NCBI RefSeq assembly: GCF_000525975.1
Contig: NZ_AODK01000020.1
Coordinates: 1-39,352 of the forward strand
DNA length: 39,352 nucleotides
Reading direction: 5' to 3'
From: Listeria rocourtiae FSL F6-920
Lineage (GTDB): Bacteria; Bacillota; Bacilli; Lactobacillales; Listeriaceae
The notes under the pieces are model-generated. The model was not told the origin of the DNA. It searched no databases and worked only from the letters and a program-made list of their open reading frames with translations. Positions 36,187 through 39,352 of this stretch are shown one piece after another. How positions within the stretch are numbered: position 1 is the first letter of the stretch; each line of letters begins with the position of its first letter. The translations under genes were made by a program, and so were the position numbers.

Positions 36187-36492
36187 GTGTCTTTATTTAA
36201 AAAAGTTCCTTCTGTAACGGTAGCAGAATTAGCTGAGAAACTAGCTGAAAATCCGGTGATTGTTGACGTTAGAGAGAAGTTTGAATATGTCAACGGCCAT
36301 ATTTCAGGTTCACAAAATATTCCGTTGACAAAGCTGAGAACATTTCACTATACTTCGCCGGTATACATTATTTGTCATTCAGGAGCACGTAGTAAAATAG
36401 CGACACAATATTTACATAAACGAGGCTACAATGTAATCAATGTAAAAGGCGGCCTCATGAAGTGGAATGCTTTGATTTCTCGTGAAAAATAG
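36187..36492 (+). CDS. Rhodanese-domain protein
   Basis: About 101 residues, a single rhodanese domain. VIVDVREKFEYVNGHISGSQNIPL is the substrate-channel half, and CHSGARS holds the catalytic Cys loop. Such proteins carry sulfane sulfur (thiosulfate sulfurtransferase or persulfide relay). GTG at 36187 is chosen with AAAGGTGG about 9 nt upstream; GTGs at 36175 and 36178 overlap the site. No signal peptide. It is flanked by the transposase remnant and the toxin-antitoxin locus, with no sulfur-metabolism neighbours. Confidence 0.85.
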   Translation: MSLFKKVPSVTVAELAEKLAENPVIVDVREKFEYVNGHISGSQNIPLTKLRTFHYTSPVYIICHSGARSKIATQYLHKRGYNVINVKGGLMKWNALISREK

Positions 36493-36570
36493 CCTACGAA
36501 GGAGTCACGCCGACGATGATAAAAAGCATCTTCTTTTTTTGTTTTTTTTATGCCAGTCGTTTTTTGTGAT

Positions 36571-36599
36571 TTCGGTAATTATTCTATCTACGGTACAAT
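36571..36599 (+). promoter_or_regulatory. Promoter of the Fst-like toxin RNA
   Basis: -35 TTCGGT (36571-36576), 17 bp, -10 TACAAT (36594-36599). Start is expected near 36606, just before the leader hairpin. Confidence 0.55.
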
Positions 36600-36608
36600 A
36601 AAACAATC

Positions 36609-36644
36609 GTCTACCCTTTGACGAACATTTTCGCGAAGGGTGAC
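36609..36644 (+). promoter_or_regulatory. Leader hairpin masking the toxin RBS and start codon
   Basis: GTCTACCCTT (36609-36618) pairs, with one bulged T, with AAGGGTGAC (36636-36644). The right arm contains the AAGG ribosome site and the GTG start. Fst-family toxin mRNAs are known to hide their initiation site in a 5' stem-loop. Confidence 0.65.
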
Positions 36645-36741
36645 CATCTTATTTTCAAGCATTATTGCCCAGGTTGTGGTTGGCTGCGCGATTGCGTTTT
36701 TCAAGCACATGTTAGAAGCTCGGCGCAATAACAACAAGTAA
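36640..36741 (+). CDS. Fst-like type I toxin (33 aa)
   Basis: A 33-codon gene: GTG start, a hydrophobic core ILFSSIIAQVVVGCAIAFF, then a charged tail KHMLEARRNNNK. Length and layout match Fst/Ldr membrane toxins: a transmembrane helix with a VVGC-AxAFF pattern, then a basic/polar cytosolic tail. The usual I-A-P is I-A-Q here (Gln11). It is preceded by a promoter and sequestering hairpin and followed by a shared terminator, and a convergent RNA with matching repeat lies downstream. Upstream the frame is closed by TGA, so the start is constrained. Overexpressed Fst damages membranes and nucleoid structure. Activity here is untested. Confidence 0.72.
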   Translation: MTILFSSIIAQVVVGCAIAFFKHMLEARRNNNK

Positions 36742-36766
36742 ACGACGTCTATTTCTAACCCCAAAT

Positions 36767-36800
36767 AAACACCCTAGCTGTTACCGCAGCTAGGGTGTTT
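36767..36800. terminator. Bidirectional terminator shared by toxin mRNA and antitoxin RNA
   Basis: AAACACCCTAGCTG (36767-36780), loop TTACCG, CAGCTAGGGTGTTT (36787-36800): a perfect 14-bp stem. In par/Fst loci the two RNAs converge on one such hairpin. Confidence 0.85.
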
Positions 36801-36827
36801 GGGTGTGGACATGAGCATCTTATTTTC
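36767..36827 (-). ncRNA. Putative antitoxin RNA (RNA II type), ~60 nt
   Basis: A promoter on the minus strand (TTGGTT 36861..36856, 16 bp, extended -10 TGCCATAAT ending at 36834) predicts a start near 36827. The RNA would open with GAAAATAAGATG, the exact complement of CATCTTATTTTC at 36645-36656 in the toxin mRNA just after its start codon, and end at the shared terminator. pAD1 RNA II is of similar size and design. Confidence 0.65.
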
Positions 36828-36952
36828 TATTCCATTATGGCAACAAAATAAAGTAAACCAACTGACTCTGAACCATACGTCCCGTCTACTTCTATTATAT
36901 TGTTCCTCTATACCAGTCATGCCTCTTTAGGATACTCCGTTACTATTCTCTC

Positions 36953-37252
36953 CTATTTTAATCCATTCAAAAAATCCTTCACCTCAACTACCTTTTTATC
37001 ACGAAAGACAACATATTTATAGTCTTGCCCTAACCTCACAAGCTCAATTTTACAATTCGCTCCAACAGACTTCTGAAGTTGCCGCTTCTCATTTGCTGTT
37101 CCGGTACTTTCACTAGACATAATTTTTATACTTACTGGCTCCAGCCCATTTTCTCGGTAATACTCTCGGATTCTTTTCTTTATTTCTCTACTACGGCCTA
37201 ACATCAACGCCGGTATAGCCAATATCAACATAATAATAATAATCGCTGCCAT
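36953..37252 (-). CDS. Hypothetical single-pass membrane protein (99 aa)
   Basis: One N-terminal membrane segment (MAAIIIIMLILAIPALMLG) followed by a basic juxtamembrane helix (RSREIKKRIREYYRENG) and a small soluble alpha/beta tail. ATG at 37252 has GGGAG 9 nt upstream; the ATG at 37276 has only a weak site. No family is recognised. It lies 39 nt after the broken integrase gene in the same direction, and both may be remnants of an integrated element. Confidence 0.6.
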   Translation of the reverse strand: MAAIIIIMLILAIPALMLGRSREIKKRIREYYRENGLEPVSIKIMSSESTGTANEKRQLQKSVGANCKIELVRLGQDYKYVVFRDKKVVEVKDFLNGLK

Positions 37253-37291
37253 CCCACAGCTCTCCCATCCATTCATCTCTTAATAACATGT

Positions 37292-37897
37292 TCATAATCC
37301 CAGACTGCTAACTGCTTGATCTTTATCTTCTTGCGTAATGCCAATGTATCGAAGTGTAATTTTAGCTGAAGCGTGATTCAATAGATCCTGAATCAGCTCG
37401 ATGTCCGTTCCATTCTTATACAAGTGATAACCAAACGTTTTTGCGCATGCTATGTGGCCCGATACGTTTCAATCCTGCTTTTTTTCCAGCTTCCGATAAA
37501 ACCACCCATACTTGGCGTCGGCTAATCGGTTGTCCACCAGGTTGATGTTGACGACTGACGAATAAATAGTGATCCAAATCTTGCGCTACATACCGTGCTG
37601 GGTATTGTTCTTCAACAAAAGCCGAAATCTCTTTCTGCAGTTTTTCGTTAAGATCACCGAATTGTTTTTGCTCGTCTTTTGTTCTTTCATAATCAGCCGT
37701 TCTTTCACTCGAATCTTTTTTCGATGAATCCCTAGCACATCGGAAAGCTTCAGCGAAATTAAATCGGAAATCCGGTACGCCGTATTAATACCAGTGGTAA
37801 ATAATAACACATTGTATTTTCCAAATTTTCCTCTTGCTAACACATCTTTCATTAATCCAATTTTAGCCAAATCTTTGATTGGTTCTACTTCATTCAT
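37292..37897 (-). pseudogene. Tyrosine recombinase/integrase, two frame breaks
   Basis: A short (about 201-residue) site-specific recombinase without a core-binding domain. It begins MNEVEPIKDLAKIGLMKDVL. All catalytic residues can be found across frames: Arg in AYRISDLISL, His/Arg in PHSMRKT, His in LLNHAS, Tyr in RYIGI. The first break, near 37685, needs one added base and lies in the linker after VKERLIMKE. The second needs one base removed from five A's (minus strand, 37438-37442). The RBS GAGGG is 8 nt before ATG. Because one change is not a homopolymer insertion, real decay is plausible. An inverted repeat overlaps its promoter. Confidence 0.7.
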
Positions 37898-37920
37898 GGA
37901 AATTGCCCTCTTTATAAAGA

Positions 37921-37959
37921 CTATCACATAACATTATTATAATGCACGTTATGTGATAC
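37921..37959. promoter_or_regulatory. Inverted repeat over the integrase promoter
   Basis: TATCACATAAC (37922-37932) and GTTATGTGATA (37948-37958) are perfect 11-bp complements, 15 bp apart. A minus-strand -10 TATAAT (37941..37936) lies between the arms. A bound dimer would block transcription of the integrase gene. Confidence 0.6.
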
Positions 37960-38051
37960 TAAAAGAGGAGAAAGAAAAAGAGAAAATAAAAAGTCACCTT
38001 CTTTCCTACGCGCCCAATCTGTTTTAACATTTTATCCAGCATTACAAAACG

Positions 38052-38231
38052 TCATTGTGTGATATTCATATCTTCCACCTTCTCCTTCAAAGAAATGAGT
38101 TGTTTATATCTGGAAATCGCTTCTTGTAACCTTCTTGTATTTGATAATTCCTTAATAACTTTCGCGCCTTCCTTTTAATCACAAGATACTATCTCTTTTA
38201 CATCGTGCGCTTTCCACCCCATTTCTTCCAT
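38052..38231 (-). pseudogene. Small gene with in-frame stop
   Basis: One frame reads MEEMGWKAHDVKEIVSCD, TAA, then KEGAKVIKELSNTRRLQE and AISRYKQLISLKEK, ending NITQ at 38052. The two halves lie in the same frame and look like one ~60-residue, helix-rich protein interrupted by TAA, where TTA or a similar codon would be expected. Its beginning overlaps the end of the Rgg remnant in another frame. No RBS is obvious. Family unknown. Confidence 0.35.
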
Positions 38232-38432
38232 GCTTGTATACATTGTGAAAAAAAGTCATTATACGTGATATCAAGATTTTTTAAGATGCTATTAAATTTT
38301 AAAAAGCTTAGCATGACCTCGCCTTTCTCTATTTTGGCATACAGTGATTGGGATAAATCTGTGCCAGCAACGCGTACCTGTATTAGGCACTTATTCTCTC
38401 TAATTTTTTGAATGTTGCCCATAGCTTTGCAT
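38198..38432 (-). pseudogene. Truncated Rgg/MutR-type regulator
   Basis: Only the N-terminal XRE-type helix-turn-helix remains: IQKIRENK, VAGTDLSQSLYAKIEKGE, FLKFNSILKNLDITYNDFF, then the protein ends WGGKRTM. Rgg proteins normally have ~280 residues with a C-terminal peptide-sensing repeat domain. The family's usual start MxSYG is found at ATG 38432 (MQSYG, with GGAGGG 5 nt upstream) but in another frame, so a shift also lies near 38415. A remnant. Confidence 0.65.
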
Positions 38433-38563
38433 AATCGCCCTCCAAGTAGATAAAAATGTGCATATATTACACAAAAAAGAATATCCCCTTTTTTACATGC
38501 TATTATTTATCTAGTAGGCTATTAACTATATGAACATGAAAATTATATATGGGAGGGTAATAA

Positions 38564-38806
38564 ATGGTAAATAAAGAGCTAGTCAAAGAAAAATTATGCG
38601 CATTGGCGCTCCTCGAACAGCTAAATGAGAAGGGGCTATCATTTGAAAGTATTCGAAAAGGTTTGTCAAAATCTCTTTCTGTATATGACATTAAACAGAT
38701 TGTATACATTTTAGATACGTTTACAACATATGATATTGTAGCTTTTGAAATGGATGGGCAAGACCGTGTCTATAATTTAACGCCATTAGGTAAGCGCTTA
38801 ATTTAA
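38564..38806 (+). CDS. Small winged-helix-like protein (80 aa)
   Basis: 80 residues with a helix-rich N-terminus (ELVKEKLCALALLEQLNEKG), a middle that could be helix-turn-helix (LSVYDIKQIVYILDTF) and a beta-like end (AFEMDGQDRVYNLTPLGKRLI) resembling the wing of small winged-helix proteins. RBS GGGAGGG lies 7-8 nt before ATG. It is divergent from the Rgg remnant, an arrangement often seen for Rgg target genes. No named family is recognised; DNA binding is inference. Confidence 0.6.
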   Translation: MVNKELVKEKLCALALLEQLNEKGLSFESIRKGLSKSLSVYDIKQIVYILDTFTTYDIVAFEMDGQDRVYNLTPLGKRLI

Positions 38807-39154
38807 ATAATTCACCAATGGCGATAATTTAAGGAAATGTGTTCTCAACTCAAAAATTCTAAGTCGTAACAGCAATCAGATTGGAATAGTAACATAAAAA
38901 AGATAGCAGGTTTCATCGATAGTAATAAAACCAATGAAGGGAGGTGATTACTTAGACGTGTAGGCGTGTGAAGTTCAAGTTCACGCTCAGGAGAAATCGT
39001 CACCATCTATGCATTTTGTCTTATATTGTTGAGCCTAGGCGTAATCAAGAGTAGCTATTTTGAAAAACATTGAGAAATGGTAACATTATTGCTAATGGAT
39101 TTTTCTGCAATACGATGGATATAGCGAGTCAAATCTAAAAAAGGATGATGTAAG
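38807..39154. other. Gene-free spacer before the M20 peptidase gene
   Basis: Contains a very strong RBS-like GGGAGGTG at 38940-38947 with no usable start codon behind it, and GTGAA-GTTCAAG-TTCAC (38967-38983), an inverted repeat. No intact frame longer than about 20 codons follows the site. Possibly the relic of a small gene. Confidence 0.4.
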
Positions 39155-39352
39155 ATGAATAAACAAGAAAAAATAATCCTGTTGAAGGACTTGGTTAATA
39201 TCGATTCCACAAATGGAAATGAGAAAGAAGTAGCTGATTATTTATTGAAACAACTTACTAAATACGGAATTTCTTCTGAAACAGTAGCATATACAGATAA
39301 GCGAGTCAATTTAGTAAGCTGTATTGGCAAAAAAAAAAACTGGTAAAGTTCT
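39155..39352 (+). CDS. M20-family peptidase/deacylase (ArgE/DapE type), 5' end only
   Basis: The first ~66 codons of an M20 metallohydrolase: MNKQEKIILLKDLVNIDSTNGNEKEVADYLL, then LTKYGISSETV and NLVSCIGKKK, the start of the strand that leads to the zinc-binding GHxD motif beyond the right edge. RBS AAAGGATGATG precedes the ATG. The frame breaks at eleven A's (39329-39339), and removing one gives GKKKTGKVL, as expected for the family. It may be succinyl-diaminopimelate desuccinylase, acetylornithine deacetylase or a relative. Confidence 0.75.

Overview
The window reads as low-G+C Firmicutes chromosome, most likely a Listeria-clade organism, perhaps one of the 'sensu lato' species. The support is the 16S 5' end, a 66-residue cold-shock protein close to Listeria CspA, Lin0512-family, UPF0210/UPF0237 and fused BilE/OpuB-type genes, and consistently strong AGGAGG ribosome binding sites. 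The species cannot be fixed from sequence alone.

Layout. 1-1462: 5' end of a 16S gene with its promoter, then an mrp-type Fe-S carrier gene. 1785-5210: cold-shock gene, an LtaS-type phosphoglycerol transferase and a three-gene DUF3284 operon. 5210-5860: gene-free and repeat-rich. 5859-10149: beta-glucoside block with a PTS EIIC behind a clear sigma-54 promoter, a GH4 6-phospho-beta-glucosidase and a LacI regulator. 10172-16011: DUF1304, UPF0210 with its ACT partner, flavohaemoglobin, and an RpiR regulator divergent from a second GH4 enzyme. 16157-19985: an Ig-like protein, an acyltransferase, a NagB-type deaminase and a lipoprotein hydrolase. 20018-23521: ROK regulator divergent from a purine nucleoside phosphorylase/nucleoside permease operon. 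23578-28218: UspA, MarR-Lin0512, a BilE/OpuB-like ABC transporter and DUF1877. 28643-35521: deoxynucleoside catabolism (pdp, deoB, nupC, a LacI regulator, deoC, deoR) with readable operators. 35756-39154: a decayed accessory stretch with a transposase remnant, rhodanese, an Fst-type type I toxin-antitoxin locus, a broken integrase and a broken Rgg regulator. A truncated M20 peptidase runs off the right end.

How it works together. Most of the window is sugar and nucleoside scavenging. GH4 enzymes cleave PTS-imported phospho-disaccharides. NagB deaminates amino-sugar phosphate. PunA, Pdp, DeoB and DeoC turn nucleosides into bases and glycolytic intermediates, fed by NupC and a NupG-type symporter. 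Each block has its own regulator, and cre-like sites suggest CcpA control on top.

Reliability. At least thirteen reading-frame breaks are repaired by removing one base, nearly all in A/T runs of 7-11. This looks like homopolymer over-calling rather than gene decay, so these genes are annotated at full length. The most interesting small system is the Fst-like toxin-antitoxin locus at 36571-36861: a 33-codon GTG-start toxin gene with a leader hairpin hiding its ribosome binding site, a shared terminator, and a convergent RNA carrying a 12-nt complement to the toxin start region.
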